Assembly: GCA_903813345.2 (NCBI GenBank)
Contig: CAIIXF020000003.1
Location: forward strand, 1,766,109 to 1,830,108
From: Owenia fusiformis
Taxonomy: Eukaryota; Annelida; Polychaeta; Sabellida; Oweniidae
DNA: 64,000 bases
Direction of reading: 5' to 3'
Every line of letters starts with the position of its first letter. Within the stretch, counting starts at the first letter, position 1. Below, piece by piece: positions 55,247 to 64,000 of the stretch. Under the pieces are notes generated by a model, which was not told where the DNA came from, did not search any database, and worked only from the letters and a program-made list of their open reading frames with translations. Position numbers and translations under genes: made by a program.

Positions 55247-55837
55247 ATGAACAGAATGTATACTGTCATAGGTAGGAGAAAAAGAAACCAGATGCGTATG
55301 TGGTCAATGTTATACACCGAAAAGAACCGTGTTTCTTTCCAAGATCAGCAAGGTGTTCTGATGCAATCTTTTGAGGAACCAGTAGTGTTGGCAGATGATG
55401 CATGGTCTAACATATGGGACTGTCAGCAAGTTGTTCTGATGCAATCTTTTGAGGAACCAGTAGTGTTGGCAGATGATGCATGGTCTAACATATGAGACTG
55501 TCAGCAAGGTGTTCTGATGCAATATTTTGAGGAACCAGTAGTGTTGGCAGATGATGCATGGTCTAACATATGGGACTGTCAGCAAGTTGTTCTGATGCAA
55601 TCTTTTGAGGAACCAGTAGTGTTGGCAGATGATGCATGGTCTAACATATGGGACTGTCAGCAAGGTGTTCTGATGCAATCTTTTGAGGAACCAGTAGTGT
55701 TGGCAGATGATGCATGGTCTAACATATGGGACTGTCAGCAAGGTGTTATGCTACAATCTTTTGAGGAACCAGTAGTGTTGGCAGATGATGCACGGTCTGA
55801 CTCGCCAGGTTCCACCTGTTTCAGTTTAAAGTTATAA
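55247..55837 (+). pseudogene. 26-residue tandem-repeat ORF, one nonsense change
   Basis: From the ATG at 55247 there are 35 unique residues (basic, MNRMYTVIGRRKRNQMRMW). Then come six in-frame copies of a 78-bp unit starting at 55352, 55430, 55508, 55586, 55664 and 55742. Each encodes SFEEPVVLADDAWSNIWDCQ with small changes. A unique tail follows (RSDSPGSTCFSLKL) to TAA. In copy 2 TGG has become TGA (55493-55495), and this is the only stop in about 197 codons. The repeats are nearly identical, so amplification was recent. The minus strand is also open across the repeats by the same periodicity. Function is unknown. It may be a repeat-bearing gene with a premature stop, or a minisatellite that happens to be open. 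Confidence 0.5.
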
Positions 55838-55933
55838 GGGGAAATGCAAAATATTCAAAGATAAACTACTCATATCAACTTATAACTTTATGTTTAAATA
55901 TCATTGTTTTTTGATATTTATCTTCCTTTCTAG

Positions 55934-56071
55934 CTTCAACTTTCAATATTGGAGGGACATGGGTTAAGCGATGCAGAAAGGGGATTTGCTGATATTGAGA
56001 ACTATTTGGCCACCACAGGGATTCAGAGACTCTTATTATTCACAATTACAAAGTTGATAAATAGCTGCTGA
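55934..56071 (+). pseudogene. Possible DDE transposase exon (RGF..IE.YLA)
   Basis: After TTCCTTTCTAG the frame reads LQLSILEGHGLSDAERGFAD and IENYLATTGIQRLLLF to TGA. D-A/x-x-R-G-F-x-(D)-I-E-x-x-L-A resembles the third catalytic segment of DDE_Tnp_4/Harbinger-type transposases, usually A-D-R/K-G-F-x-I. The position of the aspartate is shifted, so it is at best decayed. Confidence 0.35.
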
Positions 56072-56094
56072 TTTGTTAAATATTTTATTTTCAG

Positions 56095-56250
56095 ATGCAT
56101 GAGTTCCTTTCAAAGCTGCACAACTTAACACACGTGTTAAGACAAGAACAAGAAGATGACTTGTCTGAAAGACTCAAACCATTGAACTACAAACATGCAA
56201 GACAAGGCTATACCAACACAAGTACAAAGCACACCATGGTAATAGGATGA
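56095..56250 (+). CDS. Short exon/ORF MHEFLSKLHNL, partly duplicated
   Basis: After a TTTTATTTTCAG acceptor a 51-codon frame reads MHEFLSKLHNLTHVLRQEQE and ends at TGA. The acceptor and first 50 bases recur at 56372-56446 (GATTTGTTAAATATTTTATA, then TTTCAAAGCTGCACAAC). Duplication of an exon start with its intron end echoes the pattern at 53150-53655. Family unknown. Confidence 0.35.
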   Translation: MHEFLSKLHNLTHVLRQEQEDDLSERLKPLNYKHARQGYTNTSTKHTMVIG

Positions 56251-56533
56251 GATGAGAAAACCTCCATGTAGAGGGATCAAAACCCAGGAACACCAAAAAA
56301 TGAAGGTTTATTAAACTAGTGAAATTATCAAAACAAGTACAATGCTCCGTGAGCTTCCAACTTTTTGAGGATTTGTTAAATATTTTATATTCAGGTGCAT
56401 TTAAAGTTCCTTTCAAAGCTGCACAACCCAACACATGTGTCCCAGATTAGTGATTAAAAGAAGAACTTGACAAAAATACATGAAACACACTTTTCAATAG
56501 ATGCATTTTATTTGTTGCACTTTTGGTTTCTAG

Positions 56534-56653
56534 CCTTATTATTTTCTGGTAATTACTTTGTACTCGAAGTTCGATTCATGGAATGGATGGCGGCACCAGG
56601 AAGATCTTCATATCACGGGCTCCTATATTGCGCACAATGAAAAAACGACACTG
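56534..56653 (+). CDS. Exon of unknown gene, SKFDSWNGWRHQED
   Basis: The exon lies between TTGGTTTCTAG and GTAAGT. It is exactly 40 codons in one frame (PYYFLVITLYSKFDSWNGWR, HQEDLHITGSYIAHNEKTTL), phase 0 on both sides. Good splice sites and residue composition support a real or recently real exon. No family is recognised. Confidence 0.4.
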
Positions 56654-57100
56654 GTAAGTAAGGCACATCTTTAATTGAAAGTATGTAAAAATTAGTCCCA
56701 TAAATTGTTTTTCTTAAAATGAACGAGATTTTGAGCATTTCCCTGTATGACACCTGTAGTCGTCCCAACAACAAGCACTTCCTTTAGTGAAGCATGACTC
56801 TACCAAGCTTGTGGTCTCAATAAGTGAACATGCCTACAAGAGGGCGTTTTATTAAAGGTGAAATTATTTTGAATTTGTTTTTTTTAATATTTTACAGATA
56901 ATAGACAATAGGATAAAATGACTATGGTTACATATAACCTTGAGTTGAAACATAAGTACAACAAATAGTGGTATATGGTGCACATTTGAAACTTGGTGAT
57001 AAACTCATCTGTGATATCAGGAAATATCTACATTATATGTTTACTAGATCTAATAGGGATTTCATTTTCAAATGTCATAGTATCTTTAAGAGTAGATGAT

Positions 57101-57263
57101 CAGGCCCGTAGCGAACCCCCCCCCCTGGCCAAAATTTCTTTCAAAATCATGCAGTTTTTCGCCATTCTGACTACTTTTTGGCAATATTTGCCAAAGTGAA
57201 CCCCCCCCCTAGAATTTTTTAGAAAAACGAACCCCCCCTTGGAAAATTCTGGCTACGGGCCTG
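57101..57263. mobile_element. 163-bp MITE with CAGGCCCGTAG ends
   Basis: It starts CAGGCCCGTAGCGAACC and ends GGAAAATTCTGGCTACGGGCCTG when read on + (perfect inverted 11-base termini). It is flanked by ATGAT on both sides. Long C-runs (up to about 10) lie near each end. It matches 41014-41148 in the opposite orientation. It interrupts a Harbinger gene whose coding resumes at 57264. Confidence 0.85.
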
Positions 57264-57584
57264 ATGATGAACTATAAAGTAAAGTGGTGGCACAAATGCA
57301 CTAGAGTAACCATTGAGCAATGTAATGGTGTCCTCAAGAATAGGTGTGGGTGTCTGCACAAGACCAGATGTCTACCATTTACCTCACCAGAGAAATCCTG
57401 CGAAGCCATAGTTGCAAGTGTTGTGGTGCACAACATTGCAGTCAGAAGAGGCATCCTCATCATTGATGATGTACAAGATCTTCCCAATGACAAGGACAAT
57501 GATGACATGAATATTCAGCTTCCTCAAAATGGAAATGCTCAACAAGTGCGTGAAGAATTCATTCAATATGCATTCAGGGTATAG
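57264..57584 (+). pseudogene. Harbinger (HARBI1-like) nuclease C-terminal part
   Basis: A 106-codon frame begins directly at the MITE edge. It reads TRVTIEQCNGVLKNRCGCLH, PFTSPEKSCEAIVASVVVHN and IAVRRG, then an acidic tail to a stop after EEFIQYAFRV. The R-V-x-I-E-x-x-x-G-x-L-K-x-R-x-x-C-L block contains the third catalytic residue (E) of DDE_4/HARBI1 transposases, and V-x-x-V-V-x-H-N-I-A is the following conserved helix. Upstream coding was separated by the MITE or lost. The initiator methionines at 57264 are created near the target-site duplication, so this is not a true start. Confidence 0.85.
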
Positions 57585-57663
57585 GCAAAGCTAAACTTTT
57601 GTGGAGAGAAGAGGCAATCACTAGGAATCACCTAGAATGCCGAAATAATCGTTCAGGTCTTGC

Positions 57664-57745
57664 ATGACAGAAATGTACCACAGATCACACAGGTCTCCCA
57701 AGCCAGTTAGAAAGAATAGCTCATAAAATAATATTAATGAATAAT
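57664..57745 (+). repeat. Harbinger 3' flank, shared with 2050-2130
   Basis: About 75 bases 80 bases after the Harbinger stop carry ACAGATCACACAGGTCTCCC and AAGCCAGTTAGAAAGAA. The same block lies beside the 27-bp repeat at 1969-2049. Confidence 0.6.
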
Positions 57746-60066
57746 GATTGACAAACTCTATAAGGTCTCTAATTATATTAAAACATGTAAATCTGGCAGA
57801 GTCTAAGCATTAAGCTTAAAAATATCTATTACAAGCCAGTAACAATATAGATTGAATCAGTGAATGTCAAAAAATGTAGCGAATGAAGACTTGGGGGAAC
57901 ATGTAATCATGTTGTGGACCTTCTATTTCTGGTGGAAGCTGCAGACTAATCCTAGCTGCACATCAGTACCTTGCCGGTGGAAGGAACCAAGCACACCAGA
58001 GGTTCAGATACATCCTATTGTGTTAAGGGAGCAGTTGTGGAAGAATGAACATTATTCAAAATCTGGTAAGATCCCATGCCAGAAGTTTTTTGCTTATTCA
58101 TTTATTTCATCAGTCATCATTCAGAAATATCCCTTCTTTTTTTATTTCTAAGCAATTTTGTGTCAAAATTTACGTCACAAGATTTGTCAGGTCAACCTTT
58201 TTCATAAACAGACAATTTTTGTTTCGAATTCCAATTATTTAGTCTCATTTGGCAAGGATGTTAAGAAATAATAATGGCAATTTAAGATGCAGCTTGCATA
58301 TACTAAGCAGGTTTGGGCGTGTTGCTGTTAAGCTGTAAAGTGAAGTTCAAGAATCAGATCGTAGGCCGTGGCTAAAGTATCCTTACGAATTAAATATTAG
58401 GCGCTGGTTAAAGTATGCTTAATTTAACTTAATGCCAGCCAGGAATACAAGTAAATATTTGTGTTTTTCGGGTGATGATTGTCAATCAACCAAACATCAT
58501 TCGAAGGACCATCTCGAGGGAAATATCCCGAATCTTGACCTACAGAGTAGATGATTTCATGAAAACTGAACTGTTGACACTAGCCAAGAATCTAGCCCTA
58601 CGTTCCTGTTTCTCTCTCTTTTAGACCCTAAAAGAATCAACAAAATAACCCTTAACCTATCGCGTGTCGGCAAATTATTATTGCCTTAAGTTGTATTCAC
58701 AAAGCTATCTGCAAATCTAAGGCATGTCCACATGTTATCTCCGTGTCTGCAAGCCATGTCCTTGACTGTCACTTATAATTAGGACAGCTTTTTCAGTTTG
58801 ATCCCTTAAAGCTTCCCTTCTAAATTTTGACCTCAAATTGACATTCTTCAGTACGATGTATTCATGCATTCTTTAAGTTAATTTTTCAGTCCGACATCAA
58901 ACTTTTGATGCCTCCCCTTATCAAGACAATAACTTGAGCAATGTTATTCATTTTAATGTCATCACCAAAAGTGTTGACATATTTTCATATTGTCCAACAA
59001 AAAGTGGATGGTGTTCGGTACATGTAACAAGTTATACTTGTTATTACAACAATTTCAATGTTATTATTCACAATTATTAATCAGAGCAGCGAATGTCTGG
59101 TCAAACTTATTCATCGATGTTTTTACATTATTGGAAATTATTAAAGGTTGCAACCAACTTTTAAATGTGTCAAAAAAAACTTGGACAAAATTTATTTCAG
59201 ATTTCCTAATGAGAACCAAGGGAATGACTAGGGCGCAAGTGAACGATGTTATCAGTTGTAGAAACAGAGAGGTATGTTATTAAAGGTCAGCTACAGCTGA
59301 AATGTAATAGAGAAAACTGGATAAACAGGATCAAACCTTATCTCTCAGTATATACCTAGTATGTCTCAAGTCTCACATATTAAATCAATGGGGTACTGGT
59401 TGGCAACAAATAATGTTTTCCTCTAATTTGAAATCTCTCGAAAAATGAAGAAAACAACAGCGAAAATATTGCATCTTATGACATTAACAATCCCATTTAC
59501 AGCGATAACTTTTGCTTTTGGCCATTATGTCTTGGGTTGTAATTGAAAGGCCCTGTTTAACTATACTTTCAGGTATACAATATGACGAGGAAGCAACAAG
59601 CCAGCAACTTAGGAGGCTGAAAACCACAATAGACAATCTCACTAGATATCTTGTTTTTCAAAAAGAATAGAAAATATAGACATCTTGTTTTTTAAGTAAA
59701 AACAGTTAAACCTGTGTATATTGAACATTTTTGATAAACGTTCAGTATTGGTATCACTGGGCGAAGTGACTAAATATAAACAATTTTAATCACAAATAAT
59801 CAGTGAATTAATGATTATTATCTGGTTAAAACCTATTATCGAGACTATTATTGCTGGTTATCACTGATTATCAAGACTTATTAATCAACAATAACCAGTG
59901 TTTTAACTGGTTGTTACGATAATCAATTCTTATTAATGTGTAGCCAATGGCAAAAAATCGAAGATTATCAAGTCAAGTGATTATTATTTGTTTTCGTTAG
60001 GAATTAAGAAATGTCTGCCACTTATCCATCCAATCCTTCCAATTATTATCCCTTGAATAAACAAAG
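57746..60066 (+). other. Mixed stretch with two possible small exons
   Basis: An ORF at 57864-58151 contains NPSCTSVPCRWKEPSTPEVQ, a Cys/Trp/Pro pattern that recurs in invertebrate transposon proteins with SWIM or YqaJ neighbours; support is weak. A 33-base piece at about 58852 equals the exon end at 51260. An exon-like 59201-59271 (FLMRTKGMTRAQVNDVISC, TTTATTTCAG to GTATGT) and 59573-59670 (IQYDEEATSQQLRRLKTTID to a stop) have splice sites, but the phases do not join. Confidence 0.35.
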
Positions 60067-60068
60067 TA

Positions 60069-61052
60069 CAGGGTGACCCAAAAAATGCAACCCTCCATTT
60101 CTTCAATATTTTTCTTGAATGGAGGTTAATTGCTCTGAAATTTGGCACACAAGGACTTCATTCAATGTGGGATCCTCTGGTTAAGTTTCAATAATCGTCG
60201 TCTTATATTAATAGAGTTATGGTCGTTCCAAAATATGCTCCAAATGTCGTCCATTTCAAATGTTTTCGGATGAATCACATTCCCCTCTTTCTGAACATGT
60301 AAACTCAAGAAATAATGTTGTCTGGGATCACAAATTCCAGATGAAGTGCTTCAGAGACCCTTCATTCTGTTAAATGCACAGTTTGGGCTGCCAATTTTCA
60401 AACATGAAATCAACAGCCCCTTTTGGTTTGAGGTTGATAATGGCAACACTGTTACTGTTAACACACAGAACAATATTGGTGTTCCCAGGAAGTTCTAGGC
60501 AGTTCTAGAATGACATACAGGCTTCAATAGACAAGAACAGTGGTTCTAGAAGTATGGAGCTACTCCTCACAGTATGGAGCTACTCCTCACACTTCTTATG
60601 ATAGCAAAGCCTGGCTCATTAGTCATTTCTATGAGATTATCTCTCCTAGGATGGAGAACCCATGGTCGTCCCAACTTCTTGATCTCAATGCCCCGGACTT
60701 CTATATATGGGGTTATTTAAAGGATAATGTGTATGAAAATAACCCTACCGCAATTGCAGAACTCCAACAAGCAATGAATGCAAAAATTTGAGCCATACCC
60801 ATGGGGAAAAATGCATCCGTGTTATGAACAGTTTTCCTTGAACATTGCAAGTTTGTTTTCAGCGAAATTGACGATATCTGGAGCATATTTTGAAACAACC
60901 ATAACTCTATCAATATAAGACTATGATTATTAAAACTTTGCCAGAGGATCCCATGTTGAATGAAGTCCTTGTGTGCCAAATCTCAGAGAAATTTACCTCC
61001 ATTTATGAAAAATATTGAAGAAATTGAGGGTTGCATTTTTTGGGTCACCCTG
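60069..61052. mobile_element. Mariner-like element, 984 bp, about 175-bp inverted ends
   Basis: The element starts CAGGGTGACCCAAAAAATGC and ends with its reverse complement (…TTTTTTGGGTCACCCTG), with TA on both sides. The inverted similarity runs about 175 bases to GGAGCATATTTTG at about 60880. The middle encodes the C-terminal end of a mariner-type transposase (60540-60791). It is a deletion derivative: the helix-turn-helix part and the first two catalytic residues are absent, so it can only move with help. Confidence 0.9.
60540..60791 (+). pseudogene. Mariner-like transposase C-terminal remnant
   Basis: The 83-codon frame reads YGATPHTSYDSKAWLISHF, then LDLNAPDFYIWGYLKDNVYE and NNPTAIAELQQAMNAKI to a stop. 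S/L-x-D-L-x-x-x-D-F-x-x-W-G-Y-L-K is the third catalytic-residue region of mariner/IS630-type transposases. A duplicated GTATGGAGCTACTCCTCACA at 60552-60595 is inside. The N-terminal part of the ORF is not homologous, as the element has lost most of the gene. It lies centrally between the long inverted ends. Confidence 0.8.
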
Positions 61053-62649
61053 TAGCTTTTGTCTAGCTTAAGAATATGAATTTTTGCGAAATTTAATTTT
61101 TTATTCCAACATCAGATTTTTTAAGTTCATTGTCAACCAAATGAAAGAAACATATTTTTATAATTTCATTAATGTTAGATTTTATTTTCATTTTATTTAG
61201 CTGTCTGTCAGGCCTATAAACAAAGATAAGATTTTTTTATACATAAATTTATTCCTTTAGTAAACAATAATAGACATGCAATTGATTGCCAAAGTTTTTT
61301 CATATAAACATTAGCGGCAATTTTAGACAATATGAATAGGAATACATTAAAATTTAAAAATTATTTCAAAGTAATGTTAAAACTCATATAAGAAACTATA
61401 ATCCCATGGGCCAGGGTTGAGTTACCACATGCATGCAAAAATTAGCCAAACCAATCAATTTGGCTCAAACTATGATTCACAAAATGACTCATTAGTTCTA
61501 TTAATTTTTCATTTAATGAATTATCTAAATGTGACAGGTTAGGTGTTGCACCCTGTAAAGACAAGGATAAGTTACATAGTTCATGAGTCAGTCATGTACT
61601 CTCATACATATGAATTTAAGTGAACCATGCTTTTAGAACCCCACTTACTGGGTTAGATTTTCCATTCAGTATAGGATAATTACATGTAAACCTTATTTTT
61701 ATTCTTCTATTTTGTAAGTTTGTGGCTGGTTTTATAACCCTGCATTAGCAGTGGTTTCTATTTTTCAAACTGACCTCAGTCTACTGGCTGAGCTTCAACT
61801 GGAAACACCTCTGTGTATAGGTAAATACAATTTTGCATTTTTCCTAATTTGTTCAGTCAAGTACTTTTTACCAGTTAATCCTATACTATCATTATAGAAG
61901 AATGTCAATTTCTTTTTATATCATATTTTCTGGTAAGGTAATATTTCATATCCCTAGACTACAACTTTTTGTAAACAAGTTTTGTAAATTAGAATACGGG
62001 TCACGCCCAATTTTACAAAGCTTAGATGGCTTACTTTTACAACTGGAAATAATGTACACATTTTATAATAATTATGTCCTGTTAATTGCAGACACACGGT
62101 TTAAGTACACGTATGTACTCTCACCCAGGGTCTCACCTAACTTCAAAGTCCTAAGGACTATTTGTAAGTTTATATAATTTTGTGTCAGCCATTTTGTATT
62201 TTAAGGTGCAGCCATTTTGTAGAATGATTTTAGAATATTTTCACCAGAGCTAATAATAATAATTATGTTGTATTGGTGAATATTATTAATTGTTTCATGT
62301 TTTGTTCATTTGACAACATGATACATTGCTGCACTTCTAATTTAAGTACTGGAGATTGATTGTTTTCTGACATTGAGGTTCCACTAGTCTCCATTGTTAG
62401 TCTCCATTAGACTAGTCATTAGGGTATGCATATCTCCTAAAATATAGTATTGTATTATTTGTGTAAAGTACATGAAACTGTGTGTTTGGTTTAGTCTAAG
62501 GGATTCACATATGAAATGTAATAATATTTGTATATCTATCTTGTATTTTACAGTCTCGACAAAATATTGGTTCATATTTTAAATGCACATTATTACCAAT
62601 TCACCTTCCTCCACACGATGGCTGGTATAAAATTATTATATGTTTTACT
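61053..62649. other. Mainly non-coding stretch
   Basis: A 91-codon ORF at 61902-62177 and short coding-like stretch near 61760 (LSLLAELQLETPL) are unassigned. CAGCCATTTTGTA occurs twice at about 62188 and 62209. Nothing else is supported. Confidence 0.35.
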
Positions 62650-62659
62650 TACGATCCTT

Positions 62660-63480
62660 AACATAGGCAGCCTTGATATAATGTGCTGGAATGTGCAAGG
62701 TGTCATGTATGGGACCCCTTATCTTGTGAATAAATTGAAATGTTTGCATATTAACTGAACATTGGCTATATCCTGACTTGCCCAGAAAGCGCGGACAGGG
62801 TGGCGTTGCTATTTTGCACCGTAAGAATTTATCTGTAAAAAACTTACTTACCATCAAGCAATACACCATTGTCTATTTTTAAGGATTATGTATCTTTTTT
62901 AACAAATCTATGCTACATGTATAACAGCCGAGGTACAGTAATCCTGGCGGGTGGCATAAGGTAATAATAATGAAAAGTGCTAGAATTAACTGGATTGTTA
63001 ATGGAAAGGTTCATAGTGAAAATGACTCAAACTATATTTATTATAAGCAAGCTAAATGTGCCTTCAGATCTGAGCTCCGGGGTGCAAAATTGATTTATGA
63101 GCGCGAACAAGATTCTAATTTGGAGCAAGCATCTGAACTGGAAATTGGTTAATTTTATAAAGAAATTAGGAAATCTAGGAGGCTCAAACCACAAAATCAC
63201 GAATTGTTAATTAACGATGTAATAATCGGGGACCCGGTACAAATCAAGGATGCTTGGGCAGATTTTTATGAAGATTTGTGGGTGCCTCTAGATTCCCCGA
63301 ATTTCGATAATATCTTTAAAGAAAATATTGAGTCTAAATTCAATATTTTCAAATGTGAGTCTTTCAACAATACGTACTGAGAAAAAATAGCAGGCAATGT
63401 ATTAGAGAAAGACGTTCACAGTATAATTTCCAAACTTCCCGGTAAAACAGCCATTTTGTTTTTCGCTAAAGCGAGATATA
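62660..63480 (+). pseudogene. LINE ORF2 relic: endonuclease start and linker before RT
   Basis: The first block, LDIMCWNVQGVMYGTPYLVN, is an APE-type endonuclease N-terminus (W-N-V/C-x-G). After a stop, EHWLYPDLPRKRGQGGVAIL is the next endonuclease block with an internal deletion. From 62970 other frames read INWIVNGKVHSENDSNYIYY, FYKEIRKSRRLKPQNHELLI, and NDVIIGDPVQIKDAWADFYE. These match the I-N-(D/G)-x-x-x-x-D-x-x-x-I-x-x-x-(F/W)-x-x-(F/Y) linker ahead of reverse transcriptase in RTE/CR1-like LINEs. The last part (LEKDVHSIISKLPGKTAI) fits the start of the RT domain. Several stops show decay. Endonuclease to RT order is preserved, with a large deletion between. Confidence 0.75.
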
Positions 63481-63945
63481 GATCAACCACAACAGATGTT
63501 TTTATAAATGGAAGACCATATGATTTTAAGATTAGAGGAAAGCATGCAATATCTCACAAAGGACATTATGATTTTTAAAAATCTAAACTTTTTTTCTCCA
63601 GAATAAACATTTTCACTAGTGCACAGTGGTCCACATGCCAAGCCAAGTAATTTGGCTAGAGACTCGAGTAACCTTAGGCCAAATATCTTTCTCACTTGTG
63701 TCATTTTTCCAAGATTCAAATGAACAACCATGAGGGTCATATAAAGTTTAAAATATACTAAATTTCATTGTAAAAATGAGTATTTTGGATATAGAAAAAT
63801 TATTTAACATGCAATTTACAGGGATTAAACAGTTTAGACAAATGAAAATTTGACAACATTTCATGAACATTAATTCATTCAAAAAAATTTAATGTGATGG
63901 CACTTATTTGTATCATCAATTAAAATACATGTTTTTCATTCATTT
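63481..63945. other. No gene recognised
   Basis: The minus-strand ORF at 63483-63740 is unassigned, and the rest is AT-rich. Confidence 0.35.
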
Positions 63946-63949
63946 CCAG

Positions 63950-64000
63950 AGTGACTAAAAACAGTGAGAAACTACACAAGCTGGTTGATCCAGATCCATT
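63950..64000 (+). CDS. Exon start running off the window, like 9232
   Basis: CATTTCCAG precedes AGTGACTAAAAACAGTGAG, nearly identical to the segment at 9232. With one base from a previous exon the frame reads RVTKNSEKLHKLVDPDP without a stop to the window edge. It is the better preserved of the two copies and would continue beyond 64000. Confidence 0.4.

Noticed and set aside
55310-55741. 143-codon minus-strand ORF across the 78-bp repeats
   Set aside because: The repeat period is a multiple of three, so a stop-free frame on one strand tends to bring another on the opposite strand. The plus frame has a unique start and tail and fits better.

Overview
The window reads as nuclear DNA of an invertebrate animal. 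It is AT-rich, reading frames are short and interrupted by GT...AG introns, AATAAA signals occur, and there are no operons, Shine-Dalgarno sites or CRISPR arrays. No tRNA or rRNA gene was recognised by eye. The mixture of transposon families (piggyBac, P-element-like, Tc1/mariner, hAT, Harbinger, MULE-like, DIRS-like, Gypsy and LINE) suits a mollusc, brachiopod, cnidarian or similar marine animal. The species cannot be named from the sequence.

The best-supported object is a piggyBac-family unit at 18437-24581. It holds a six-exon gene (18720-22892) whose splice phases all agree. The gene encodes an uninterrupted protein of about 609 residues with the DDD catalytic triad and a C-terminal cysteine-rich domain. 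TTAA-flanked, partly matching inverted ends enclose it. Two decayed piggyBac fragments lie at 29178-29290 and 43163-43417.

Layout. 1-3.7 kb: a dispersed repeat, a terminal exon with polyA signal, and a small two-exon gene (2342-3667). 4-12.7 kb: P-element-like, LINE, DIRS-like and Gypsy fragments, a tight cluster of CACGTG sites, and zinc-finger and transposon-protein relics. 13-18.4 kb: mostly non-coding with one coding relic. 18.4-24.6 kb: the piggyBac unit. 26-36 kb: a Tc1 relic abutting a leucine-rich-repeat ORF, two long hairpins, an OTU-type exon and acidic exons, a second Tc1 relic, a Harbinger-like relic and a second copy of the dispersed repeat. 37-44 kb: a hAT relic, a broken multi-exon gene with a SWIM zinc-binding motif, a short inverted-repeat element, a LINE 3' end, a piggyBac relic and a MULE-like relic. 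45-51 kb: a TTAA-ended MITE, a zinc-finger-associated relic and exons of a possible Myb/SANT-like protein. 52-57 kb: palindromic elements, two exons with proline/arginine-type 9-residue repeats, and an in-frame 26-residue tandem repeat ORF. 57-64 kb: a MITE inserted in a Harbinger gene, a mariner-like element with terminal inverted repeats of about 175 bp, and a LINE fragment.

Most entries are broken copies of mobile elements, nested or side by side, so they do not work together as a pathway. Ordinary host-gene candidates are few: the two-exon gene at 2342-3667, the LRR ORF, the OTU and acidic exons, and perhaps the 26-residue repeat ORF. Several exons reported here have no start codon and were found by reading open frames between splice-like sites.
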